From positions 678-31,434 of the forward strand of contig DBVS01000070.1 of the NCBI GenBank assembly GCA_002308235.1: 30,757 nucleotides of DNA, given 5' to 3'. Positions within the stretch are counted from its first letter, which is position 1. Each line of letters starts with the position of its first letter. Shown one piece after another: positions 23,432 to 30,656 of the stretch. A program made the translations under genes and the position numbers. The notes beneath the pieces were generated by a model, which worked only from the letters and a program-made list of their open reading frames with translations, made no database searches and was not told the DNA's origin. Source of the stretch: Lachnospiraceae bacterium UBA1258 (GTDB taxonomy: Bacteria; Bacillota; Clostridia; Lachnospirales; Lachnospiraceae).

Positions 23432-25192
23432 TCATTCCTCAACGATACAGAAGTCTCCGCCAACATAATACACAACGATATGGGGTTCGGGAGTGGGAGA
23501 GATCGTGGATACGCTTATTACCCAGGCATCCTTCTTGTCTGTGGTATAGCCCTTTTCGTAACGGATAATCTCGGAGCCGCTGCCCATCCGTCCGCGAACG
23601 GTTAAGAGAGCATCGGAGAGCTTGATTCCGGCAAATACTTCGTCGGCGCTATAATCTTCGTATTCAAGTTCTACAGGTGCTTCATAGAAGCCCGAGAAGG
23701 GATCCGTTGCTGTTCCGTTTACGAATATTTCGTAGTGCAGGTGAGGGCCGGTGGAGTTACCCGTACTTCCGACTTCGGCCACCTTCTCCCCGCCCTTTAC
23801 GGTGCTTCCTACCTCAACCAGGGAAGAATCAAGGTGGGAGTAGCGATAGGTAATCTCGTCGTTGACTTTGATTTCAAGCACATTTCCGTCGGAAGATTCC
23901 CATTCGGATTTTATGACCGTTCCGGGAAGTGCGGCGTACACGTCGCTTCGCATGGGTGCGGCGATGTCCACTGCGGGATGTCGGTCGCTGAAGCCCATGG
24001 TGATAAGCGTTGAATCCAAAGGCCATACCCAGGTGGAAATATCAGGGTTCTCATCTGTGGAAGCGATGGCAGTGGAGGTATTGGCATCAACGTCGTTCGA
24101 AAGAGCCGTGTTGTCGGAGTTTTCCGAATTGTCGTCGGTAAGAGAAGCTGTGTCGCTTACGGAAGCGCTTGTGTCGTTCTTTGTTTCCGAAGATGATACG
24201 GTTGTATCCGCAGAGGATTGACTCTCGTCATTTGCAAAAGCAAATTTGGGCTTGAAAAAGCACAAAGCAACTATAACGACGGGCACGAGAGTTCCCGCGA
24301 TGATTGCAGGTAATTTGATTTTCTTTGTTTTCATAATGTTTTTAACCCTTCTTTTTGTACCGGTATCTGCAAAATCCGTCTGGGCCAGCCAAAGAGTTCT
24401 TTCAGCCACCGAGTAGGAAAGAAGTGTATGGGCGTAGCCTTTCTTTGCCTTTACCCCAAGCATTTCCACGGCGGCTTCGTCACAGCTTAATTCCATGTCC
24501 AGTGTAAACAGTCTGTAGGCAACCCAGAAAAACGGATTGATCCAGAATATTGAAAGTAAAATAAAAGCAAAAAGTTTGAAATATATGTCCCCGCGTCTGA
24601 TGTGGCACCTTTCGTGGGCGAGGATGTATTTAAGGGATTCGGAATCGGAGGTCTTTGGCATATAAATGACGGGCTTGAAGATTCCGAAAGCCATGGGTGA
24701 ATCTATATAATCACAGTAACGCACACCGTTCTCGGCAGGATAAGAAACCTTAACGGCCTTTTTGGTGCGAAGATAACGGAAAACACCTGCCGTAATCATG
24801 GCAAGAGCGCCTGTGAGCCAGATAAAGAAGATGATCTCATAGGGGCCGAAAAGAGGCTTCGCAGCGGTTGTGGCGGGTGCGGCAGCGGTTTGAACGGTGC
24901 CGGCAAGATTTATCGTCTTTCCCATAATCCCGGTGTTTTCTGCGGCAACCATGGCCTTTGATATAAGGCTTCCGCCACCGCTTGCAGCGGTACTTTTCTT
25001 AAGGCTTATGGTTATTGAGAACCCAACGTCGGTTACTGCCTTTATTCCGAGGGCTGCCCAAAGATAATAGGAGAATCGCTTCGGAAGGCGTGTAAGAATC
25101 ATCCGCGCTATCAAGATGATTGCAAACATCCCTATCAGATAGGCATTCTTTATAAAATATGCGTCGACTAGATTGGATAAAAAAGAATTCAT
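23432..25192 (-). CDS. BlaR1-like M56 metalloprotease fused to an M23 (LytM) domain
   Basis: The 586-residue membrane protein has several N-terminal spans, then a zinc protease of family M56 with H193-E-R-C-H197 and the downstream 'ELSCDEAAVE' (from E234). A span follows at about 297-316, then a Ser/Asp/Thr-rich linker (about 320-385). An external M23 domain (about 390-500) carries H405/D409 ('RHPAVDIAAP'), H453 and H484-L-H486 ('GPHLHYEIF'). An 85-residue tail ends it. In BlaR1 the external part is a beta-lactam-binding domain; here a peptidoglycan peptidase-like domain takes that place. Its likely job is to sense wall state and, through M56 cleavage, inactivate the BlaI-type repressor. The genes overlap by four bases (ATGA). 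Confidence 0.92.
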   Translation of the reverse strand: MNSFLSNLVDAYFIKNAYLIGMFAIILIARMILTRLPKRFSYYLWAALGIKAVTDVGFSITISLKKSTAASGGGSLISKAMVAAENTGIMGKTINLAGTVQTAAAPATTAAKPLFGPYEIIFFIWLTGALAMITAGVFRYLRTKKAVKVSYPAENGVRYCDYIDSPMAFGIFKPVIYMPKTSDSESLKYILAHERCHIRRGDIYFKLFAFILLSIFWINPFFWVAYRLFTLDMELSCDEAAVEMLGVKAKKGYAHTLLSYSVAERTLWLAQTDFADTGTKRRVKNIMKTKKIKLPAIIAGTLVPVVIVALCFFKPKFAFANDESQSSADTTVSSSETKNDTSASVSDTASLTDDNSENSDNTALSNDVDANTSTAIASTDENPDISTWVWPLDSTLITMGFSDRHPAVDIAAPMRSDVYAALPGTVIKSEWESSDGNVLEIKVNDEITYRYSHLDSSLVEVGSTVKGGEKVAEVGSTGNSTGPHLHYEIFVNGTATDPFSGFYEAPVELEYEDYSADEVFAGIKLSDALLTVRGRMGSGSEIIRYEKGYTTDKKDAWVISVSTISPTPEPHIVVYYVGGDFCIVEE

Positions 25193-25557
25193 ACTACGGG
25201 CTCCCTGTATGCGTCAATGAGTTTTTTGAGTTCCTTTGCTTCTTTCTCCGAAATTTTCTTTCCGTCGTAAAAAGCAACGAACAGATCGGCAAATGAGCCG
25301 TTGAAATTTCTTTCCACAAAATCGGCGGAGGCTTCCTTACGGGCGAGATCCTTGCTGACCAGCACGTCGATTACGGCATTGTTGGAAGATATGTAGCCTT
25401 TGTCACACATTTTCTTGATCATGGTGTAGGTTGTGGATTTTTTCCATTCAAACGCCTCGGCACACAGATTCACCAGTTCTCCGGAGTTTATGGGCGCATG
25501 CTCCCATATAATCTGCATAAATCTGTATTCGCCGTCATACAATTTCTCTCGTTCCAT
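25189..25557 (-). CDS. BlaI/MecI family transcriptional repressor
   Basis: The 122-residue winged-helix repressor has the family pattern: 'GEYRFMQIIWEHAPINSGELV', 'WKKSTTYTMIKKMCDKGYIS' as recognition region, and a C-terminal dimerisation part ('FNGSFADLFVAFYDG'). Repressors of this family are cleaved or released when the partner M56 protease is triggered. The downstream partner overlaps its stop codon. The ribosome site GGAGG lies ahead of the ATG. Two dyads cover the promoter, so it should repress its own operon; other targets elsewhere in the genome are likely. Confidence 0.95.
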   Translation of the reverse strand: MEREKLYDGEYRFMQIIWEHAPINSGELVNLCAEAFEWKKSTTYTMIKKMCDKGYISSNNAVIDVLVSKDLARKEASADFVERNFNGSFADLFVAFYDGKKISEKEAKELKKLIDAYREPVV

Positions 25558-25571
25558 AAAACCTCCATAAT

Positions 25572-25626
25572 AGGTCTACTGCAGTCGACCTAACTGAAGT
25601 CTATCGCAGTAGACCCGAAATGTCAA
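25572..25626 (-). promoter_or_regulatory. BlaI-type operators on the promoter of the repressor operon
   Basis: On the minus strand TTGACA (25626-25621), a 17-base spacer and TAGACT (25603-25598) form the promoter. A 20-bp near-perfect palindrome AGGTCTACTGCAGTCGACCT (25572-25591) covers the start region. A second dyad GTCTA-N6-TAGAC (25599-25614) covers the -10 box and spacer. Centres are 25 bp apart. The shared core (CTACTGCAGT-like) suits a BlaI/CopY-family dimer and explains autorepression. Confidence 0.85.
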
Positions 25627-25660
25627 TAGGAAATTCGACAATAAAAAATTTTTTTAAAAA

Positions 25661-25692
25661 ATTTTCAATTTACCTTGGGAGATTTTCAATTT
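25661..25692 (+). repeat. Direct repeat with 21-bp period upstream of the secreted DUF6273-like gene
   Basis: ATTTTCAATTT occurs at 25661-25671 and again at 25682-25692, exactly 21 bp apart, just upstream of a TATATATATG box (about 25701-25710). Two helical turns between repeats suggest paired binding of a regulator on one DNA face, as LytTR-type response regulators do. The bases do not match a consensus I can vouch for. The flanking sequence is very A/T-rich. Confidence 0.4.
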
Positions 25693-25757
25693 CAGGTGTC
25701 TATATATATGAGGGGATATTTTTTTCAAACACAAACCGGAAAGGAAGGATAACGAAA

Positions 25758-27301
25758 ATGAGAGGTAGGATTAAGAAGGGGATAGCGCTTGTATTAAGTG
25801 CGGTGCTGTCTGTTGCGACATGCGTAACGACGATCCCGGGGCTGTCAGCCACAGTATATGCGGCGGGAACAGGGAAGAATATCCGGCTTGGTGCAGCTGC
25901 ACTTTCGGATAATGCAAATACTTCAAGCGCGGCTACGGTTCACTATGGCAGCAGTTCGGACACCTGGCGGGTTATTGGTTATGGTGGCAACGGTGTAGCA
26001 AGTTCATCCGGAACACTGACACTTATCGCATCGGGGAATATGGAGCATGGTGCCTTTGACTCATCTGCTCCGTTCAGCAATAATTACTCAGGAAGCAATC
26101 TTCAGTCGATGATTGGAACCCTTGCAGGCAGGCTTTCGACAGAAGAAGCAGCTGCTGTTGTCACAAGGACACTTGAAGGCGGAAGCGGAAATCTAGGTAC
26201 AACCGGAACTCCTCCTTACAATGATAATAAGATAAGTGGATCCGATGTATCCGATGCAGTTATGTGGCCATTGTCAGTTGCAGAAGCAAATGACATGTAT
26301 GTAGATCTTCGCGAGGCTGATCCTGCAAATCCGACCTGGGCAAGTTCATATTGGTGGCTGCGCTCGCCGGGCGTCACTGTTGGCTCTGCCGCGTGCGTCT
26401 TTGGCGCCGGTGGCGTGCACGACTCTGGCCTCACTGTCCACGTTGATGGCTACGGCGTGCGGCCCGCTTTTAATTTAAAGCTTCAATCTATCATCTTCAC
26501 ATCTGCCGCTACAGGCGGAAAATCATCCGGCAACCCGGGCGCAGACGCACTTAGAGAGGTGGCTGATTATTCGGGCAGTGAATGGAAACTCACTCTTCTT
26601 GATGACGGAAGTGCAAATGCAGCCGGAAACGGTCATGCGGACTTTAGCGCAACTCGTACAGACTTGGGAACAGTGACTGCAGGAAATGCGATTACTGTCA
26701 GTTACGAAAATGCAAGGCAGGTTCAAATGAGTATGTTTCAGCGATACTTGTAAGCGCTGCGAATGAAAACACGCCCCTTTACTACGGACGGATAGCCAAT
26801 AACAGCACTTCGAGTACAGGTACGGATATTACGATTCCGTCGGGTCTTGCAGGCGGAGACTATAAGTTAAAGGTGTTCGCAGAGCAGTATAACGGTGACA
26901 ATAAGACGGATCTGGTGTCTGCCTTCAGTACCATAAACGTTACTGTGGAAGCTGCCTCTTTGGGGTCCACCCCGTCGACTCCCTCAACACCTTCGACTCC
27001 CGGCGGTGACTCGGAGGATTATTTCGCAGACCTTAAGAGCGCGATTAATTACGCCGCTGCTTTGGGCGGGAATCAGACAGTTACTTGGAACAGAGACTGC
27101 GTACTTAATTATGATATCATGAAGCTTCTTTCGGAAAACCCGAGCATAACCCTTGCTTTTTCCTACACCTATGAGGACATGGATTATTTAGTTACGATCC
27201 CGGGCCGTCTTGCCAAACCCGACCCCGAGATTCCCATCTACGGCCCACTCTACCTCTACGGCATGTACGGCGGCACCGCAACTCCCCACCACGAACCATA
27301 G
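25758..27301 (+). pseudogene. Secreted DUF6273-like protein gene, split by a one-base frameshift
   Basis: The ATG at 25758 follows AAGGAAGG and begins a signal peptide (residues 1 to about 36, ending 'SATVYAA'). The first frame stops at 26753. From about 26714 the protein continues in the next frame ('KAGSNEYVSAILVSA') to 27301, so losing one base near the A's at 26714-26715 explains the break. Repaired, it would be about 514 residues. An N-terminal DUF6273/C-type-lectin-like domain (about 40-245) holds 'YWWLRSPG' and 'GVRPAFNL'. An Ig-like part, a Thr/Pro/Ser spacer and a C-terminal domain of unknown type follow. It could be a decayed gene, a sequencing error or a switchable frame. The segment encoding 199-238 has aberrant composition. 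Confidence 0.8.
26352..26469 (+). other. Adenine-depleted, NNC/NNT-codon cassette: candidate diversity-generating retroelement variable region
   Basis: This stretch encodes residues 199-238 of the DUF6273-like protein, between 'WWLRSPG' and 'GVRPAF'. By eye it has about 7 A's in 118 bases, whereas flanking sequence has roughly one A in four, and it is visibly GC-rich. Of 27 codons from V206 to Y232, 25 end in C or T, as expected if AAC/AAT template codons were mutated at their adenines. It ends in GGCGTGCGGCCCGC (26455-26468), reminiscent of the GC-rich initiation site of mutagenic homing. A small hairpin GCTTT/AAAGC (26466-26481) overlaps that end. No template repeat or reverse transcriptase is in the window, so this is a hypothesis from pattern. 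Confidence 0.5.
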
Positions 27302-27368
27302 GGACGGGGTTAGGGGTTCATTTTTGCAAGCAAACGAAGAAGAAGTGCCAAGCACACATGAAACATTC

Positions 27369-27396
27369 ACCCCGTGAGCAATCACGGGGTATTTTC
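27369..27396 (+). terminator. Terminator-like hairpin, left copy
   Basis: ACCCCGTGA (27369-27377), a 4-base loop and TCACGGGGT (27382-27390) are followed by ATTTTCG. The T-run is short. The 22-base hairpin differs at one loop base from the one at 28591-28612. Confidence 0.65.
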
Positions 27397-27424
27397 GTGA
27401 AATGCGCGTGTTGAAGTAATTCAT

Positions 27425-27512
27425 CCCCGGGAGGAACCGAAGAATTTTTGCAGGACCTATGCACATCCCACGGCATACAGGCCGAAAAAATTGCTTGCGG
27501 TTCCGCCCGGGG
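27425..27512. repeat. 88-nt long imperfect hairpin
   Basis: The outer arms CCCCGGG-A-GGAACCG (27425-27439) and CGGTTCC-G-CCCGGGG (27498-27512) pair with one internal mismatch. Further in, AATTTTT pairs with AAAAATT, and CCTATGC with GCATA-C-AGG. It lies in the 404-base gene-free gap between the secreted protein gene and the Rpn-type gene, after a terminator and before a promoter. It may be a miniature mobile element or a structured element; nothing else in this gap is recognisable. Confidence 0.6.
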
Positions 27513-27532
27513 AATTAAATCCGAATCGACAT

Positions 27533-27561
27533 TTGCATTTTCTTTGTCCCCGTGTTATATT
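27533..27561 (+). promoter_or_regulatory. Candidate promoter of the Rpn-type gene
   Basis: TTGCAT (27533-27538), a 17-base spacer and TATATT (27556-27561) match sigma-A moderately well. The leader to the start codon is about 140 bases and contains no obvious riboswitch. Confidence 0.5.
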
Positions 27562-27705
27562 CTTTGCGTAAGCAGTAATTCAACATTCAACAGATTCTAA
27601 AAATTCTTTTTATTTCTGAGTATTCCTGCTTAACATTCCATCTATTTATCATAAGCAGGAGACGAAAGAAACCTCCTGCGCACTTTGCCGTAAGGAGGAA
27701 AAAGA

Positions 27706-28572
27706 ATGAGCAAAGAAAATGTTTTTGTAAACCGTGAGTACAAGTCAAGCGTATTTAAGGCGTTTTTCAGTATAAAGGAAAACTGCCTTGCTTTGTACAA
27801 CGCCGTGAGTGGCACCGATTATCCGGAGGATGCGGACCTTCAGATTGAGACCCTAGAGAATTCGATCTTTTTAAAGATTTACAACGATGTTTCGTTTGTA
27901 ATCAGCGGAACGATCAATCTTTATGAGCATCAGTCAACGATCAATCCGAACATGCCGCTTAGAGACCTGTTTTACATCTCTGATATGTACAAAGCAATCG
28001 CGATGAAGCAAAAAGACGACGTATATGGTTCGCGGGCGTTCAAACTGCCTAATCCGACCTTTATGGTCTTTTACAATGGCCAGGATGAGGCTCCTGAGAA
28101 AGAAATACTCAGGTTGTCGGACGCGTATGAACATAAAACAGATAGTCCGAGCCTTGAATTGTTGGTCCGTTTTTTCAACGTTAATTACGGACACAACAAC
28201 GATCTTTTGGACAAGTGCAAACCTCTGAGGGATTATGCAACCCTCAATTACAAGGTTCGAGAGAACCTAAAGTCCGGCATGGAGATACGAGAGGCCGCAA
28301 CAAAAGCCGTTGACAGTTGTATTGCAGAAAATATCATGAAGGATTTCCTTATCAAAGAGAAAGCGGGGGTGATAGAAATGCATGTACTTGATTTCGACCA
28401 AGAAAAACATGACAGGACCATAAGAGACGTTACCAGAATACATGATTTGGCGCAGATGCTTTCACGCGGCGGAACAGAGGCGGATCTTCGCAGGTTTCAT
28501 GATGCCACCGATGAAGAAATCCTTGAGGCAAAGAAAGAACTCGGACTAGCCGATATTTCCTGTGCTAAATAA
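27706..28572 (+). CDS. Rpn family recombination-promoting nuclease / putative transposase
   Basis: The 288-residue PD-(D/E)XK-type protein belongs to the group often multiplied in Lachnospiraceae genomes. Likely active-site elements are D61 ('YNDVSF') and E74-H-Q76 in 'LYEHQSTINPNMPLRDLFY'. Members in E. coli promote RecA-independent recombination and cut DNA; mobility of the gene itself is not demonstrated. The C-terminal part (about 180-288) is helical and charged, as usual for the family. A strong ribosome site (TAAGGAGG) precedes the ATG. It stands alone, bounded by near-identical hairpins at 27369 and 28591. I see no terminal inverted repeats typical of an insertion sequence. Confidence 0.88.
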   Translation: MSKENVFVNREYKSSVFKAFFSIKENCLALYNAVSGTDYPEDADLQIETLENSIFLKIYNDVSFVISGTINLYEHQSTINPNMPLRDLFYISDMYKAIAMKQKDDVYGSRAFKLPNPTFMVFYNGQDEAPEKEILRLSDAYEHKTDSPSLELLVRFFNVNYGHNNDLLDKCKPLRDYATLNYKVRENLKSGMEIREAATKAVDSCIAENIMKDFLIKEKAGVIEMHVLDFDQEKHDRTIRDVTRIHDLAQMLSRGGTEADLRRFHDATDEEILEAKKELGLADISCAK

Positions 28573-28590
28573 TAGTTGTAAATCATTCTT

Positions 28591-28616
28591 ACCCCGTGAG
28601 AAATCACGGGGTTTTT
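28591..28616 (+). terminator. Intrinsic terminator of the Rpn-type gene, right hairpin copy
   Basis: ACCCCGTGA (28591-28599), a 4-base loop and TCACGGGGT (28604-28612) are followed by a run of Ts. It is the near twin of the hairpin at 27369-27390. Confidence 0.9.
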
Positions 28617-28690
28617 GTTGTTCGGAGCACAAAGAAAAGAAAATGCACGGCCGTTTTTTGCAAAAAAACGAAAAAATTTTTTTCAAAACC

Positions 28691-28720
28691 TCAACATTTC
28701 GACCCGGTTAATTGTATTAT
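28691..28720 (+). promoter_or_regulatory. Possible promoter of the sigma factor operon
   Basis: TCAACA (28691-28696), 18 bases and TATTAT (28715-28720) give a weak sigma-A match. The poor -35 box, with AACATT close to it, could equally be a site for the encoded ECF sigma factor itself (autoregulation), which I cannot decide. Confidence 0.3.
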
Positions 28721-28751
28721 TAATGAAGGCGCCTACAGAGGGGAAATCAAT

Positions 28752-29228
28752 ATGAGGGAAAACGAACTGAAATGCTACTATGAGGCATACGCAGAAACCG
28801 TGTACCGATTGTGCTATTCTTTCATGAAGAATGCAAGCGATGCGGAGGATATGCTTCAAGAGACATTTTTGAAACTGGCGATGCAAAGAAAAACATTCGA
28901 GAACAATGAGCACGTGAAGGCGTGGTTGATAGTTACCGCCTCAAATCTTTGCAGAAATGCACTTAAGCACTGGTGGAGACATCGCGAAGAACTGACTGAT
29001 GAGACTGCCGTGAGTAAGCCGCAGGAAAAAGAAAATGACGTGCTGGTCGCAGTTCTTTCTCTCCCCCATAAGTACAAGTTGTCGGTTTACATGTTTTATT
29101 ATGAAGGCTACAGTGCCGAAGAAATCGCAAAACTGACAGGAAAGCCTGCGGGCACGGTGAGAAGCGATTTGCATACGGCAAGGAAGTTGCTTCGTGATAA
29201 ACTTGCAGATTTTTCGGATGAGGTGTGA
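28752..29228 (+). CDS. ECF-type RNA polymerase sigma factor
   Basis: The 158-residue protein has sigma region 2 (about 8-70; 'YAETVYRLCYSFMKNASDAEDMLQETFLKL') and region 4 (about 100-150; 'AEEIAKLTGKPAGTVRSDLHTARKLL'), with nothing between, as in ECF sigma factors. It directs RNA polymerase to a small regulon, probably envelope stress or nutrient signals. An open frame extends back to 28596 across the upstream terminator tail, but ATG 28752 follows AGAGGGGAAA and gives a normal-length protein. The next gene starts 4 bases after its stop, typical of a sigma/anti-sigma pair. Confidence 0.93.
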   Translation: MRENELKCYYEAYAETVYRLCYSFMKNASDAEDMLQETFLKLAMQRKTFENNEHVKAWLIVTASNLCRNALKHWWRHREELTDETAVSKPQEKENDVLVAVLSLPHKYKLSVYMFYYEGYSAEEIAKLTGKPAGTVRSDLHTARKLLRDKLADFSDEV

Positions 29229-29232
29229 CGCC

Positions 29233-30450
29233 ATGAACAGTAACGTAACGATCAAAGAAGCATACGATAAGATTAATTTACCGTCTGCAAGAAAAGATAA
29301 GATTTTTAGCGAAATACTAAAAAAACGCGAAGAAGAAAGCAATATAGGTTTCTTTAGAATCAACTCAAAGGTTGCGGGGATCATTTTGGGTCTTCTTATT
29401 ACAGGGCTGTGCGTGACAGCGGGTTACGCTGCATCGAGATGGCTTAAGGGCTCCGAAGTGGCCGGAAAGCTGGGTCACCAAAGCGCTGAAGAGATGTTTA
29501 AAGAGAATGAGAAAAAAGTAACCAAGAATCCCGAGACCTATGTCTTCGGAAACCTTACTTTTGCCTACATAGGTATGGTTCACGGTGAAGCGGCCAAGAA
29601 ATATTCCAATAAAGCAGGGGCGGATAAAACATATGCTGTGGTGGCCGTTACCGGGGAAGGCGACGGACTTACACTCGAGGAAACAGATTATATCGTTTCA
29701 CCGCTTGTAGAAGGCTTTGATCCGTCTGAAGTTAATCTTTTTTCTCTCGGTGGTATATCGATCAGAAATATCATAGACGGAACATGTTATCTGCTTTTTG
29801 AATACGATGATCTGAGTGAATACGCCGGGCACAGGATCTATCTGGCCATCAGCGAATCCGCAGACTATTCAAAAAGCTATTTATTTGACAAAGAAACCGG
29901 ACACATCAGCAGAAATCCTGAATTTTCCGGCCTTAACTTGCTTTTTGACGTGGACATTGATCTGGAAGCCGTCACAAAACCCGATAATTCGGAGACTATG
30001 GAAAAATCCACAGAGGACACGAGCGCTTCAATAAGTCCTTTGGCTCCCGTCATTACAGGAACCTATAAGTTTCCCGAAAGACTTGAAATCTACGGTTCTA
30101 CCGGCAATCCCGTTTTTGATGAAGTAATAACGATCTCCATGGTCAGATTGCCGGAGAGTCTGGTAGAATCCTTTGTAGAAATGGGAACTTGTATTATGGA
30201 CGAATCTTATGCTTCGGATGAAGACGGTTATATAGTACCGACATTTGAATGTAAATACTTGTCTGCAGGCAAAGAAAGACAGCCTGTCTCTGCATTGGAG
30301 AATCGGCCGTACGATATGACTCCGTATATCATTGAAGACGGTCAAATGCTTGGCAGCCTTTACAGAACCTATTCCGACGGAGTCGTAAACTTCAAGTTTA
30401 TAACCTATACCGAGGAACAGGCACAGCAGATTCTTGATGCTCTTGAATAG
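29233..30450 (+). CDS. Membrane protein, probable anti-sigma factor for the adjacent ECF sigma factor
   Basis: The 405-residue protein has a short cytosolic part (1 to about 44), one membrane span (about 46-66, 'KVAGIILGLLITGLCVTAGYAA') and a large external region with no enzyme motif that I recognise. Position directly behind an ECF sigma gene (4-base gap) and this topology fit an anti-sigma factor that holds the sigma at the membrane until an external signal arrives. No zinc-binding HxxxCxxC motif is seen, so it is not a ZAS-type anti-sigma; DUF4179-like proteins in Clostridia have this layout. The start at ATG 29233 is chosen over an in-frame codon at 29194 inside the sigma gene. Role is inferred from context. 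Confidence 0.75.
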   Translation: MNSNVTIKEAYDKINLPSARKDKIFSEILKKREEESNIGFFRINSKVAGIILGLLITGLCVTAGYAASRWLKGSEVAGKLGHQSAEEMFKENEKKVTKNPETYVFGNLTFAYIGMVHGEAAKKYSNKAGADKTYAVVAVTGEGDGLTLEETDYIVSPLVEGFDPSEVNLFSLGGISIRNIIDGTCYLLFEYDDLSEYAGHRIYLAISESADYSKSYLFDKETGHISRNPEFSGLNLLFDVDIDLEAVTKPDNSETMEKSTEDTSASISPLAPVITGTYKFPERLEIYGSTGNPVFDEVITISMVRLPESLVESFVEMGTCIMDESYASDEDGYIVPTFECKYLSAGKERQPVSALENRPYDMTPYIIEDGQMLGSLYRTYSDGVVNFKFITYTEEQAQQILDALE

Positions 30451-30486
30451 TGGCACGAACCAAAGAAATATTACACAAAAACAAAT

Positions 30487-30514
30487 GCCCCGAGGCTCGT
30501 AAGAGTCTTGGGGC
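30487..30514 (+). terminator. Terminator-like hairpin after the anti-sigma gene
   Basis: GCCCCGAGGCTC (30487-30498), the loop GTAA and GAGTCTTGGGGC (30503-30514) form a 12-bp stem. Its two mismatched positions are G.U wobbles on the plus strand. No strong T-run follows, so termination may be partial. Confidence 0.6.
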
Positions 30515-30656
30515 ACACTTCATTTTGCATGATATCACTTTTTTAAATTCAAGTCTATACCTTTTTCAACTTTTTTGGTAAGATTCTTTTCGCGGGTCAG
30601 AGGAGAGCCCGCAAATACTGTTTCTGATAATTGTGTTTATATGAAAAGGAGGCAGC

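Noticed and set aside
26700..26753. Programmed -1 frameshift in the DUF6273-like gene
   Set aside because: No classical slippery heptamer or downstream pseudoknot is visible; a simple one-base deletion or sequencing error is the simpler reading.
26470..27705. Template repeat or reverse transcriptase of a diversity-generating retroelement near the candidate variable region
   Set aside because: No second copy of the cassette and no reverse transcriptase motif is present here or elsewhere in the window; any such partner must lie outside.
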